Positions 17,033 through 25,739 of a stretch of 64,000 nucleotides of DNA are shown one piece after another; position 1 is the stretch's first letter, and each line of letters starts with the position of its first letter. Source of the stretch: Streptomyces sp. TRM68367. GTDB lineage: Bacteria; Actinomycetota; Actinomycetes; Streptomycetales; Streptomycetaceae. The notes under the pieces were generated by a model. That model did no database searches, was not told where the DNA came from, and was given only the letters and a program-made list of their open reading frames with translations. Location: contig NZ_JACTVI010000038.1 of NCBI RefSeq assembly GCF_014495685.1, positions 1-64,000 of the forward strand, in the 5' to 3' direction. The translations under genes and the position numbers were made by a program.

Positions 17033-17059
17033 GATGGAGCCCACCTCGCGTTTGTGACG
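17033..17059 (-). promoter_or_regulatory. Candidate ECF41-type promoter of the oxidoreductase-sigma operon
   Basis: On the minus strand CGTCACA is followed by 16 bases and CATC, 36 bp before the oxidoreductase ATG. This is close to the ECF41 promoter form as I remember it (TGTCACA, about 16 bp, CGTC). It would make the operon autoregulated. Match and spacing were judged by eye. Confidence 0.4.
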
Positions 17060-17089
17060 GGCAAGCCGAGTGACCTGCATCACTCACGA

Positions 17090-17875
17090 ACCTTTCGCCC
17101 GCCGGCGAACACACCAACCGTCCATCAAAGCCCTCACCAGGCCGGATACGCCCTCACAGCCTGACGGATCCTCCCTGAGGAAGAGCCGCACCCTCCACCG
17201 GGTCGACCACGCGCAGCAGGTGCAAGATTTTGGCGATCCGCCCGTACTCGGCGAACGCGGTGCCGAGCGGGGTGGGGCGTCCTCGCGGCCGAACATCCGC
17301 AGCAGGTCGCAGGCGCGACCTGCCCCGTCACCAGGGAGCCGGCCACCCGCAGCATGTCCGGCCAGTGCGTGATCACCTTGTTCAGGTTCACCCGGCTCCG
17401 GGCGAGGGCCTCCAGCGGCCCGTAGCCGCCGATGGCGACGCCGGGCATCTCCGCGCGCCAGAACCGCTGGTCGGTCAGGTCCTTGAAGCGGTTCCGACGC
17501 AGCCACCCCACCGCCTGGTTGGACAGCGCCACCGGCCCCTCGGCGGCCGTCCAGGCCCGCCCGTGCAGGAAGGTACGGAACTTCCGGCCCCACTCCGGAT
17601 CCTTCGAACGGGTGGTAGCCGTAGGCGTCCCGGATCTCCCGCGCGTGCTCGTACGCCGTCTTCAGCCGCTCGGTGTACCGCTTCACGCACGAGGCGTCCT
17701 CCACACCCAGGTGCTCGGCCAGGTACTCGATCACCCGCCACGGCACATCCAGCGGGTCCTCCAGGAACAACCCCAAGTAGCGGACCGTGCACATCTGGAG
17801 CGCGAACCCCAGACGGTTGTGGTCCCCGCGACGCTTCCCGATCAGCTCCCGGTCCACATCGTCGAGGAGGCGGCC
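17090..17875 (-). pseudogene. Tn3-family transposase remnant
   Basis: Leftward, a DUF4158-type N-terminal region is clear: LLDDVDRELIGKRRGDHNRL, GFALQMCTVRYLGLFLEDPL, then ASCVKRYTERLKTAYEHARE and IRDAYGYHPFE. After an indel and a large deletion it resumes as SNQAVGWLRRNRFKDLTDQR and ARSRVNLNKVITHWPDMLRV, typical of the C-terminal DDE domain. It then decays (RMFGRED, frameshifted). Roughly 260 of about 1000 residues survive. The first 40 or so residues and the terminal repeats are missing, so this is an immobile scar. Confidence 0.75.
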
Positions 17876-18061
17876 GGGCTGATCCGCACCCGCCGCGGCG
17901 CGGGCACCCGGGTCGCGGCGCCCCCACCCTCGCCGGAGCACCCCGACCCGGCCCGCCTCGCCACGCTGGCCCGGGACTTCACCTCGGCCGCCCGCGCCCT
18001 CGGCGCGGATCCCGAGGCCGTCGTGACCGCCGTCCGCAGGGCCCTGGACGAGCGCGCCTGA
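17876..18061 (+). pseudogene. Beheaded GntR-family regulator (C-terminal stub)
   Basis: A rightward frame begins abruptly at about 17876 with LIRTRRGAGTRVAAPPP, the wing of a GntR winged helix. It goes on with LATLARDFTSAARALGADPE and AVVTAVRRALDERA to a stop at 18061. This is the end of the short GntR/YtrA-type regulators. The recognition helix is missing. The break coincides with the end of the Tn3-like remnant, so a transposon event probably cut the gene. Confidence 0.6.
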
Positions 18062-18079
18062 CCCACTCCCTACGGGAGG

Positions 18080-19060
18080 TCAGCGCTCCGGCCCACGCTC
18101 GGACAACATCCCGTGCACCGCGGGGACGGTCCCCAGGCGCCCCTTCTGGAAGTCCTCGAACGCCTGCTGGAGCTCCTCGCGGGTGTTCATCACGAACGGG
18201 CCGTAGTGGGCCATCGGCTCGCGGATCGGTTGTCCGCCGAGGAGGACGACCTCCAGGTCCGGCGTGTGGGAGTCCTGCCGCTCGTCCGCGCGGACGGTCA
18301 GCGAGGACCCGGCGCCGAAGACCGCGGTCTGGCCCAGGGTGACCGGACGGCGCTCGGCGCCGACCGAGCCCTTGCCCGCCAGGACGTACGCCAGGCCGTT
18401 GAAGTCCTCCCGCCACGGCAGGGTGATCTCCGCACCCGGCGCCAGCGTGGCGTGGATCATCGTGATCGGCGTGTGCGTGATGCCGGGGCCCTCGTGACCG
18501 TCCAGTTCACCGGCGATGACGCGCAGGAGCGCGCCGCCGTCGGGGGAGGTGAGCAGCTGCACGCTGCCGCCGCGGATGTCCTGGTAGCGAGGAGTCATCA
18601 TCTTGTCTCTGGCCGGGAGGTTCACCCACAGCTGGAGGCCGTGGAAGAGGCCCCCGGACATCACCAGGTGCTCCGGCGGCGCCTCGATGTGCAGCAGGCC
18701 GGAGCCGGCCGTCATCCACTGGGTGTCGCCGTTGGTGATGGTGCCGCCACCGCCCTGCGAGTCCTGGTGGTCGAAGATCCCGTCGATGATGTACGTGACG
18801 GTCTCGAAGCCGCGGTGCGGATGCCACGGGGTCCCTTTCGGCTCCCCAGGCTGATACTCCACCTCGCCCATCTGGTCCATCATGATGAACGGGTCGAGAT
18901 GGCGGTAGTTGATCCCGGCGAACGCCCGGCGAACCGGGAAGCCCTCGCCCTCGAAACCGCTCGGCGCGGTCGTGACGGCGAGCACGGGACGTGCCACGGC
19001 GTCGGCCGGCGCGGTCACGCGGGGCAGCGTCAGCGGGTTCTCGACGGTCACTGCAGGCAT
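18080..19060 (-). CDS. Pirin family protein
   Basis: 326 aa starting at an ATG (19060) after AAGGAGGTACC. It has two cupin folds. The N-terminal one has the metal-binding set WHPHRGFETVTYIIDGIFDH and QDSQGG, with HIEAPPEH further on. The pirin C-terminal signature is RREP-like GGQPIREPMAHYGPFVMNTR. Bacterial pirins are iron-containing proteins. Some have quercetinase activity and others act as redox regulators, and which applies here is unknown. It is the last gene before a transposon scar. Confidence 0.92.
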   Translation of the reverse strand: MPAVTVENPLTLPRVTAPADAVARPVLAVTTAPSGFEGEGFPVRRAFAGINYRHLDPFIMMDQMGEVEYQPGEPKGTPWHPHRGFETVTYIIDGIFDHQDSQGGGGTITNGDTQWMTAGSGLLHIEAPPEHLVMSGGLFHGLQLWVNLPARDKMMTPRYQDIRGGSVQLLTSPDGGALLRVIAGELDGHEGPGITHTPITMIHATLAPGAEITLPWREDFNGLAYVLAGKGSVGAERRPVTLGQTAVFGAGSSLTVRADERQDSHTPDLEVVLLGGQPIREPMAHYGPFVMNTREELQQAFEDFQKGRLGTVPAVHGMLSERGPER

Positions 19061-19120
19061 GGCGGTACCTCCTTGTGTACGCCCACTTTAGTTGAGCGTT
19101 GAACTTTCCGCTACCTGGAA

Positions 19121-19153
19121 CGTAAAAAGCCCGGAGGTCATTCCCTCCGGGCT
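19121..19153 (-). terminator. Rho-independent terminator after the SseB-like gene
   Basis: On the minus strand a 10-bp perfect stem (AGCCCGGAGG with CCTCCGGGCT, loop of 6) is followed directly by TTTTTACG. It lies 17 bp beyond the stop of the gene ending at 19171. Confidence 0.8.
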
Positions 19154-19170
19154 CACAGGGGCGTCGGTTG

Positions 19171-19647
19171 TCAGCCGTACATACGCCGCATCGCGAAGTC
19201 GACCATCTGCTCGACCGCCTTCGCGTCGAAGACGATCCGGTGCTCGCCCTCCATGTCCAGCACGAAGCCGTAGCCGGTCGGCAGCAGGTCGAGCACCTCG
19301 GCGCCGGTGATGACGAAGTACTTCGACTCCTTGCCCGCGTACCGGCGCAGCTCCTTCAGCGTGGTGAACATCGGGATCACCGGCTGCTGGGTGTTGTGCA
19401 GGGCGAGGAAACCGGGGTTGTCACCGCGCGGGCAGTACACCTTGGAGGTCGCGAAGACCTGCTGGAAGTCCTCGGCGGTCAGCTGCCCGGTCGTGAACGC
19501 CCGCACCGCGTCCGTGAGCGAGGGCGGGGACGGCTCGGGGTACAGCGGCGCCTGCTGCTGTCCGTACCCGCCGCCCATCGGCTGCTGGGGCGGTACGTAG
19601 CCCTGCTGGGCAGCGTCGTCATTCATGGTCGGGCCGTATCCGTACAT
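19171..19647 (-). CDS. SseB-like (enhanced serine sensitivity) family protein
   Basis: About 158 aa from an ATG at 19647; a second ATG at 19626 (MNDDAAQQG) is equally possible, and neither has a good ribosome site. The N-terminal 45 residues are Gln/Gly/Pro-rich and disordered (QQPMGGGYGQQQ). The rest matches the SseB N-terminal fold: VYCPRGDNPGFLALHNTQQP, VIPMFTTLKELRRYAGKESK and AEVLDLLPTGYGFVLDME. It is a cytosolic protein of unknown activity. The gene is transcribed alone, ending at the strong terminator downstream. Confidence 0.75.
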   Translation of the reverse strand: MYGYGPTMNDDAAQQGYVPPQQPMGGGYGQQQAPLYPEPSPPSLTDAVRAFTTGQLTAEDFQQVFATSKVYCPRGDNPGFLALHNTQQPVIPMFTTLKELRRYAGKESKYFVITGAEVLDLLPTGYGFVLDMEGEHRIVFDAKAVEQMVDFAMRRMYG

Positions 19648-19768
19648 GGGCGCAAGCGTACCGAGGGTGCGAGGGCGGACGGGCCGGTACGGGCCTCCCG
19701 GCGGAACGACAGGGTGTTGACAGCCGCGGACTCTGTCATTCCACCGGAGGCGGCCGTAGGTTGCGGTC

Positions 19769-20614
19769 ATGCGCGGACACCACCACGACGGCGAGATCCA
19801 CGAGCACGACCGGGGGCTCTCCTACGACCTTCCCGTCCTCGCCCGCCGGCGCATGATCCGGCTGATGGCGGGGGCGGGGCTGGTACCGCTGGTGGGCTGC
19901 ACCGCCGAGGGGGAGACCCCGGCGGCCGACTCGCCGGGAAGCCCGTCCCCCTCGCCACCCTCGTCGTCCTCCTCGGCCGCCGAGTGCGCCACCGTCCCGG
20001 AGGAGACCGCCGGCCCCTTCCCCGGCGACGGCTCGGGCGGCGTGAACGTCCTGAAGGAGAGCGGCGTTGTACGCGACGACATCACCTCCAGCTTCGGCGA
20101 CTCCGCGGGCGGCACCGCCGGGGGCGTGCCCCTGACCGTCACGCTCACGGTCGTGGACGCCGCCTCCGGGTGCGGCACCCCGAAGAAGGGCGCCGCCGTC
20201 TACGTCTGGCACTGCGACCGGGAGGGCCGGTACTCCCTGTACACCGAGGGCGTCACCGACGAGAACTACCTGCGGGGCGTGCAGGAGACCGACGACAGGG
20301 GACAGGTGACCTTCAGGAGCGTCTTCCCCGGCTGCTACCAGGGCCGCTGGCCGCACATCCACTTCGAGGTCTTCGGCAGCCTGGCCGACGCCACGGCGGC
20401 CCGGTCGATCACGAACACCTCACAGCTCGCGCTGCCGAAGGACGTCTGCGACACGGTGTACGCGACCGACGGCTACGACCGGAGTGTCACGCATCTCGCC
20501 GAGCTCTCCCTGGAGTCGGACTCGGTCTTCAGCGACGGCCACGATCAGCAGCTGGCGGCGGCGAAGGGCAGCGCCGGGGATGGCTACACGGCGACGCTGA
20601 CGGTCGCGGTGTGA
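19769..20614 (+). CDS. Secreted intradiol ring-cleavage dioxygenase-like protein
   Basis: 281 aa. The N-terminus carries a His/Asp-rich stretch, then RRRMIRLMAGAGLVPLVGC: an RR export signal with a lipobox-like LVGC. The product is probably exported and lipid-anchored. A Ser/Pro linker (about 50-70) precedes the intradiol domain. VYVWHCDREGRYSLY supplies the iron-binding Tyr region and GRWPHIHFEVF the two His. Known intradiol enzymes cleave catechols, and exported actinobacterial relatives are poorly characterised. A substrate cannot be inferred. It is divergent from the SseB-like gene. Confidence 0.82.
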   Translation: MRGHHHDGEIHEHDRGLSYDLPVLARRRMIRLMAGAGLVPLVGCTAEGETPAADSPGSPSPSPPSSSSSAAECATVPEETAGPFPGDGSGGVNVLKESGVVRDDITSSFGDSAGGTAGGVPLTVTLTVVDAASGCGTPKKGAAVYVWHCDREGRYSLYTEGVTDENYLRGVQETDDRGQVTFRSVFPGCYQGRWPHIHFEVFGSLADATAARSITNTSQLALPKDVCDTVYATDGYDRSVTHLAELSLESDSVFSDGHDQQLAAAKGSAGDGYTATLTVAV

Positions 20615-20648
20615 CCTGTCACAGATGACCGATAGGGGTTGCTTCTTA

Positions 20649-20663
20649 TTACCGACGGGTAGC
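20649..20663. promoter_or_regulatory. Possible operator before the acyl-CoA dehydrogenase gene
   Basis: TTACCGACGGGTAGC lies 80 bp before the ATG at 20744. TACC and GGTA form short inverted arms. The motif is distinct from its surroundings and suits a repressor site for a fatty-acid gene. The regulator is unknown, and this is a by-eye call. Confidence 0.3.
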
Positions 20664-20743
20664 ATCATTCGTAGCTACTTGTTGGTACATGAACTGGGTG
20701 CGAGGAGTCAGTGCCTCGCCGATCCCTCTACGGAGCCGTCGCC

Positions 20744-22570
20744 ATGGGGCACTACAAGTCGAATCTGCGCGACATCGAGTTCAACCTCTTCGAGGTACTC
20801 GGGCGGGACAAGCTGTACGGCACCGGCCCGTTCGAGGAGATGGACGTCGACACCGCGAAAAGCATCCTGGAGGAGCTGACGCGGCTCGCGGAGAACGAGC
20901 TGGCCGAGTCCTTCACGGACGCCGACCGCAACCCGCCGGTCTTCGACCCCGAGACGAACACCGCGCCGGTCCCGGCCTCCTTCAAGAAGAGCTACCAGGC
21001 CTTCATGGACTCCGAGTACTGGCGCCTGGGCCTGCCCGAGGAGATCGGCGGTACGACCGCGCCCCCGTCGCTGATCTGGTCGTACGCGGAGCTGATCCTC
21101 GGCGCGAACCCGGCGATCTGGATGTACTCCTCCGGTCCGGCCTTCGCCGGGATCCTCTTCGACGAGGGCAACGACGTACAGAAGAAGATCGCGCAGATCG
21201 CCGTCGAGAAGCAGTGGGGCTCGACCATGGTCCTCACCGAGCCGGACGCCGGCTCGGACGTGGGCGCCGGGCGTACCAAGGCCGTCCCGCAGGAGGACGG
21301 GTCGTGGCACATCGAGGGCGTGAAGCGGTTCATCACGTCCGGTGAGCACGACATGGAGGAGAACATCCTCCACTACGTCCTCGCCCGCCCCCAGGGCGCC
21401 GGTCCCGGCACCAAGGGCCTGTCCCTGTTCCTCGTCCCGAAGTACCTCTTCGACTTCGAGACCGGCGAGCTGGGCGAGCGCAACGGCGCGTACGCCACGA
21501 ACGTCGAGCACAAGATGGGCCTGAAGGCGTCCAACACCTGCGAGATGACGTTCGGCGACCGGCACCCCGCCAAGGGCTGGCTGATCGGCGACAAGCACGA
21601 CGGCATCCGCCAGATGTTCCGGATCATCGAGTTCGCGCGGATGATGGTCGGCACGAAGGCGATCTCCACGCTGTCGACCGGCTACCTGAACGCGCTGGAG
21701 TACGCCAAGGAGCGCGTCCAGGGCCCGGACCTGGCCAACTTCATGGACAAGACCGCGCCCAAGGTCACCATCACGCACCACCCGGACGTGCGCCGCTCGC
21801 TGATGACGCAGAAGGCGTACGCGGAGGGCATGCGCGCGCTGGTCCTGTACACCGCGTCGGTCCAGGACGAGATCGCCGTCAAGGGGGCCGCGGGCGAGGA
21901 CACCGCCGCGCTGGAGGCCCTCAACGACCTGCTCCTGCCGATCGTCAAGGGCTACGGCTCGGAGAAGGGCTACGAGCAGCTCGCCCAGTCGCTGCAGACC
22001 TTCGGCGGCTCCGGGTTCCTTCAGGAGTACCCGATCGAGCAGTACATCCGAGACTCCAAGATCGACACGCTGTACGAGGGCACGACCGCGATCCAGGGCC
22101 AGGACTTCTTCTTCCGGAAGATCGTCCGCAACCAGGGCGCCGCGCTGAACTCGCTCGCCGAGGACATCAAGAAGTTCCTGGCGCTCGGCGAGGGCGGCGA
22201 GGAGCTGGCCACGGCCCGCGAGCAGCTCGCCAAGGCGGCCGTCGACCTGGAGGCGATCGTCGGCCTGATGCTGACCGACCTGGCGGCCACCGAGCAGGAC
22301 GTCAAGAACATTTACAAGGTCGGGCTCAACACCACCCGCCTGCTGATGGCCTGCGGTGACGTGGTCGTCGGCTACCTGCTGCTGAAGGGCGCCGCGGTCG
22401 CCGCCGCGAAGCTGGATTCTGCCTCTGCGAAGGACAAGTCCTTCTACACCGGCAAGATCGCGGCGGCGAGGTTCTTCGCGGCCAACGTCCTGCCGGGCGT
22501 CACCCTGGCCCGCAAGGTGTCCGAGGGCGTCGGCCTGGACCTGATGGAGCTGGACGAGGCGGCGTTCTAG
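20744..22570 (+). CDS. Acyl-CoA dehydrogenase (long form with C-terminal extension)
   Basis: 608 aa from an ATG at 20744. It has the acyl-CoA dehydrogenase layout: an all-alpha N-domain and a middle beta-domain with MVLTEPDAGSDVGAGRTKAV. The C-domain carries RMMVGTKAISTLSTGYLNAL and the FAD/substrate region GGSGFLQEYPIEQYIRDSKI then DTLYEGTTAIQGQDFF. The catalytic Glu is probably the one in YEGTT, the position used by this family. An extra helical C-terminal domain (about 470-608) marks the FadE5-like long subgroup. It probably starts beta-oxidation of long acyl-CoAs. The gene is transcribed alone and ends at a strong terminator. Confidence 0.93.
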   Translation: MGHYKSNLRDIEFNLFEVLGRDKLYGTGPFEEMDVDTAKSILEELTRLAENELAESFTDADRNPPVFDPETNTAPVPASFKKSYQAFMDSEYWRLGLPEEIGGTTAPPSLIWSYAELILGANPAIWMYSSGPAFAGILFDEGNDVQKKIAQIAVEKQWGSTMVLTEPDAGSDVGAGRTKAVPQEDGSWHIEGVKRFITSGEHDMEENILHYVLARPQGAGPGTKGLSLFLVPKYLFDFETGELGERNGAYATNVEHKMGLKASNTCEMTFGDRHPAKGWLIGDKHDGIRQMFRIIEFARMMVGTKAISTLSTGYLNALEYAKERVQGPDLANFMDKTAPKVTITHHPDVRRSLMTQKAYAEGMRALVLYTASVQDEIAVKGAAGEDTAALEALNDLLLPIVKGYGSEKGYEQLAQSLQTFGGSGFLQEYPIEQYIRDSKIDTLYEGTTAIQGQDFFFRKIVRNQGAALNSLAEDIKKFLALGEGGEELATAREQLAKAAVDLEAIVGLMLTDLAATEQDVKNIYKVGLNTTRLLMACGDVVVGYLLLKGAAVAAAKLDSASAKDKSFYTGKIAAARFFAANVLPGVTLARKVSEGVGLDLMELDEAAF

Positions 22571-22585
22571 GCACGCCGTGTCGTA

Positions 22586-22623
22586 CGAGGGTCCGCTCTC
22601 CTTTCCCGGGGAGCGGACCCTCG
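22586..22623 (+). terminator. Strong hairpin terminator after the acyl-CoA dehydrogenase gene
   Basis: Perfect 13-bp arms CGAGGGTCCGCTC and GAGCGGACCCTCG enclose a 12-base loop, 16 bp after the stop codon. No T-run follows, as is usual in Streptomyces. Confidence 0.75.
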
Positions 22624-22644
22624 TCCATCGTTAAGGTGAACCCC

Positions 22645-23940
22645 ATGAGCGAACCCCCACGCCTCGACCGCGGCCACACCGACGACCTGATGTCCTTCCT
22701 CACGGCGAGCCCGTCGCCGTACCACGCCGTGGCGAACGCCGCCGAGCGGCTGGAGAAGGCCGGATTCACGCAGGTCGCGGAGACGGACGCATGGGACGGG
22801 ACGGCCGGCGGCAAGTACGTGCTGCGCGGCGGCGCGATCATCGCCTGGTACGTCCCCGAGGGTGCCGCGCCGCACACGCCGTACCGGATCGTCGGCGCGC
22901 ACACGGACTCCCCCAACCTGCGGGTCAAGCCGCTGCCCGACACCGGGGCGCACGGCTGGCGCCAGGTGGCCGTGGAGGTCTACGGCGGGCCGCTGCTGAA
23001 CTCCTGGCTGGACCGCGACCTGGGCCTGGCGGGCCGGCTGACGCTGCGCGACGGCGCCACCCGGCTGGTGAACGTGGACCGCCCCCTGCTGCGCGTCCCG
23101 CAGCTGGCGATCCACCTGGACCGCTCGGTGACGGCGGAGGGCCTCAAGCTCGACAAGCAGCGGCACATGCAGCCCGTCTGGGGCCTGGGCAGCGACGTGC
23201 GCGACGGCGACCTGATCGCCTTCCTGGCACAGGAGTCAGGCCTCGCCGCGGGCGACGTCACCGGCTGGGACCTGATGGTGCACTCGGTGGAGCCGCCGGC
23301 CTACCTGGGCCGGGACCGCGAACTGGTGGCCGGCCCGCGCATGGACAACCTGTTGTCGGCGCACGCGGCCACGGCGGCGCTGACGGCGACGGCCGCCTCC
23401 GGGGACCTGCCGTACATCCCGGTGCTGGCCGCCTTCGACCACGAGGAGAACGGTTCGCAGAGCGACACCGGGGCCGACGGGCCGCTGCTGGGCAGCGTGC
23501 TGGAGCGCTCGGTGTTCGCGCGGGGCGGGTCGTTCGAGGACCGGGCACGCGCCTTCGCGGGCACCGTCTGCCTCTCGTCCGACACGGGCCACGCAGTGCA
23601 CCCCAACTACGCCGAGCGGCACGACCCGACGCACCACCCGCGCATCAACGGCGGCCCCATCCTCAAGGTCAACGTCAACAACCGCTACGCCACGGACGGA
23701 TCGGGCCGCGCGGTGTTCGCCGCGGCCTGCGAGAAGGCGGGCGTCCCCTTCCAGTCCTTCGTGTCGAACAACTCCATGCCCTGCGGCACGACCATCGGCC
23801 CGATCACCGCGGCCCGGCACGGCATCCGGACCGTCGACATCGGCGTGGCCATCCTGTCGATGCACAGCGCGCGGGAGTTGTGCGGTGACCAGGACCCGGT
23901 GCTGCTGACACGGGCGCTGACGGCGTTTCTGCAGGGGTAA
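22645..23940 (+). CDS. M18-family aspartyl aminopeptidase
   Basis: 431 aa from an ATG (22645) after AAGG. The di-zinc site is complete. The first His is in GAHTDSPNLRVKP (H86). Asp and the catalytic Glu pair are in FDHEENGSQSDTGADG. Further ligands are in SSDTGHAVHPNYAERHD and the C-terminal SMHSARELCG. The length is usual for bacterial M18 enzymes, which remove acidic N-terminal residues from peptides in the cytosol. The gene is transcribed alone. Confidence 0.93.
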   Translation: MSEPPRLDRGHTDDLMSFLTASPSPYHAVANAAERLEKAGFTQVAETDAWDGTAGGKYVLRGGAIIAWYVPEGAAPHTPYRIVGAHTDSPNLRVKPLPDTGAHGWRQVAVEVYGGPLLNSWLDRDLGLAGRLTLRDGATRLVNVDRPLLRVPQLAIHLDRSVTAEGLKLDKQRHMQPVWGLGSDVRDGDLIAFLAQESGLAAGDVTGWDLMVHSVEPPAYLGRDRELVAGPRMDNLLSAHAATAALTATAASGDLPYIPVLAAFDHEENGSQSDTGADGPLLGSVLERSVFARGGSFEDRARAFAGTVCLSSDTGHAVHPNYAERHDPTHHPRINGGPILKVNVNNRYATDGSGRAVFAAACEKAGVPFQSFVSNNSMPCGTTIGPITAARHGIRTVDIGVAILSMHSARELCGDQDPVLLTRALTAFLQG

Positions 23941-24043
23941 CGGGGGAGACGGTCAACTCCCCGGTGGCGCATGGGCGATGTGCGGACGGGTACCCGCCTC
24001 CGACCGGAACGACCGGAACGACCGGACAGGGAGGCGACAACTC

Positions 24044-24301
24044 ATGGGCCTCGGCGGATGCATTGTCCTCATCGCCGTGGGAGCCATCCTCACGTTCGCG
24101 ACCGACTGGCACATGGAAGGGGTCAACCTCGACCTGGTCGGAGTCATCCTGATGATCGCCGGCCTGATCGGCACCACGACGTTCAGCAGCATCTACCGGC
24201 GCCGCCGCGTGGTGGTCCCGCCGACGACACCGGTCGTCGACGACGACCCCCACCGCCACCATCACCACCGCGGCGGTTACAGCGACGGATACGGCGTGTG
24301 A
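24044..24301 (+). CDS. Small DUF6458-type membrane protein
   Basis: 85 aa from an ATG (24044) after GGGAGG. Two membrane helices are visible (GLGGCIVLIAVGAILTFA and LVGVILMIAGLIGTTTFSSI). A cytosolic RRRR and a His-rich tail (DPHRHHHHRGG) follow. I recognise the fold as the small actinobacterial family DUF6458; its role is unknown. The 3' end overlaps the convergent cupin gene by 25 bp. Confidence 0.75.
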   Translation: MGLGGCIVLIAVGAILTFATDWHMEGVNLDLVGVILMIAGLIGTTTFSSIYRRRRVVVPPTTPVVDDDPHRHHHHRGGYSDGYGV

Positions 24302-24690
24302 GCCAGCGCGTGCCCCGTGGTGACGTCGACGTGCTCCGGTACGTCGTCGTGACGGTCACCGACGGTGCGGGTGCCGGTGGGTTCCAGCAGAAGGATCGCG
24401 GTGGGGACGGGGGCGTACGGCTTGTGTGCCGTGCCGCGGGGGACCGTGAAGGCCGAGCCCTTGGGGAGGACGACCGTGCGCTCGCCCGCCGCCTCCCGCA
24501 GGGCGATGTGGAGTTCGCCGTCCAGGACGAGGAAGAACTCGTCGGTGTGGTCGTGCGCGTGCCAGACGTGCTCGCCCTCGACCTTGGCGATGCGGACGTC
24601 GTAGTCGTTGACGGCGGTGACGATGCGGGGGCTCCACTGCTCGGTGAAGGAGGCCAGGGCGTCGGGGAGGGACACGGGTTCGCTGTTCAT
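24277..24690 (-). CDS. Cupin-domain protein
   Basis: 137 aa from an ATG at 24690 (GAGG 9 bp upstream); ATG 24699 is the alternative. A single cupin: the metal site is VWHAHDHTDEFFLVLDGELH, followed by PKGSAFTVPRGTAHKPYAP with the second His. It is a small, soluble, probably metal-binding protein. The reaction is unknown. It is divergent from the GlxA-type regulator gene and may be its target. Confidence 0.85.
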   Translation of the reverse strand: MNSEPVSLPDALASFTEQWSPRIVTAVNDYDVRIAKVEGEHVWHAHDHTDEFFLVLDGELHIALREAAGERTVVLPKGSAFTVPRGTAHKPYAPVPTAILLLEPTGTRTVGDRHDDVPEHVDVTTGHALAHTPYPSL

Positions 24691-24743
24691 GGCGGTCATC
24701 CTCGGTGGTGGTGAGCGGGCCCCGCGAGTGCCAGGAATCGCAC

Positions 24744-25739
24744 ATGCCGCAAGGATCCTCTCAGCCGCCGCGGGCGCATCGGGTCGCCGTCATCGTCGAC
24801 GAGGGCACCAATCCCTTCGAGGTAGGTGTCGCCACCGAGCTGTTCGGGCTGCCGCGGCCCGAGCTGGGGCGGCCCGGGCCGCTGTACGAGTGCACGCCCG
24901 GCCCCGAGGTGCGGATGAACCACGGCTTCTTCACGCTGACCGGCGCGGCGGGTCTTGAGGCCGTGGACGGGGCGGACACCCTCGTCGTGCCGGGCCGTCC
25001 GGACAACGTCGTGCCGCGCGGCGCCGCCGTCCTGGCGGCGATCCGGCGCGCCCACGCGCGCGGGGCCCGGGTGATGAGCCTGTGCACCGGGAGCTTCGCG
25101 CTGGCCGAGGCGGGGCTGCTCGACGGGCGCCGGGCCACCACCCACTGGATGTGGGCGGAGACGTTCCGCGAGCTGCACCCGAAGGTGCTGCTGGAGCCGG
25201 ACGTGCTGTTCGTCGACGAGGGCGACATCCTGACCGCCGCGGGCAGCGCCGCCGCGCTCGATCTGGGGCTGCACGTCGTACGACGTGATCACGGCGCCGA
25301 AGTCGCCAACGCCGTCTCCCGGCGGCTGGTGTTCGCCGCGCACCGGAGCGGTGGGCAGCGGCAGTTCGTGGAGCGCCCGGTGCCGGACGTGCGGGACGAG
25401 TCCCTGGCCCCGCTGCTCGCGTGGGCGCAGGAGCGGCTGGGCGAGCCGCTGACCGTGGCGGATCTGGCGGCGCGGGCGGCGATGAGCCCGGCGACGCTGC
25501 ACCGGCGCTTCCGGGCCCAGCTCGGGACGACGCCGCTGGCGTGGCTGACGGGAGAGCGCGTGGCCCTCGCCTGCCGGCTGATCGAGCGGGGTGAGGAGCG
25601 GCTGGATGTCGTCGCGGCCCGTAGCGGGCTCGGGACCGCCGCCAGTCTGCGGGTGCAGGTGCGGCGGGTGACCGGGCTGAGCCCGTCGGCCTATCGGCGG
25701 CGTTTCCCAGCGGGTGGTGGGGAAGCGGTCACTGCATGA
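24744..25739 (+). CDS. GlxA-type regulator (DJ-1/PfpI domain plus AraC HTH)
   Basis: 331 aa from an ATG (24744) after AGGA. The N-terminal DJ-1/PfpI-like domain (about 10-190) has RVAVIVDEGTNPFEVGVATE and the nucleophile-elbow region MSLCTGSFALAEAGLLDGRR. The C-terminal AraC domain has LTVADLAARAAMSPATLHRR and VAARSGLGTAASLRVQVRRV. Proteins of this type regulate nitrogen or metabolite genes and may bind a small molecule. Its stop overlaps the next start (ATGA), so it is coupled to the LURP-one gene. It diverges from the cupin gene. Confidence 0.92.
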   Translation: MPQGSSQPPRAHRVAVIVDEGTNPFEVGVATELFGLPRPELGRPGPLYECTPGPEVRMNHGFFTLTGAAGLEAVDGADTLVVPGRPDNVVPRGAAVLAAIRRAHARGARVMSLCTGSFALAEAGLLDGRRATTHWMWAETFRELHPKVLLEPDVLFVDEGDILTAAGSAAALDLGLHVVRRDHGAEVANAVSRRLVFAAHRSGGQRQFVERPVPDVRDESLAPLLAWAQERLGEPLTVADLAARAAMSPATLHRRFRAQLGTTPLAWLTGERVALACRLIERGEERLDVVAARSGLGTAASLRVQVRRVTGLSPSAYRRRFPAGGGEAVTA

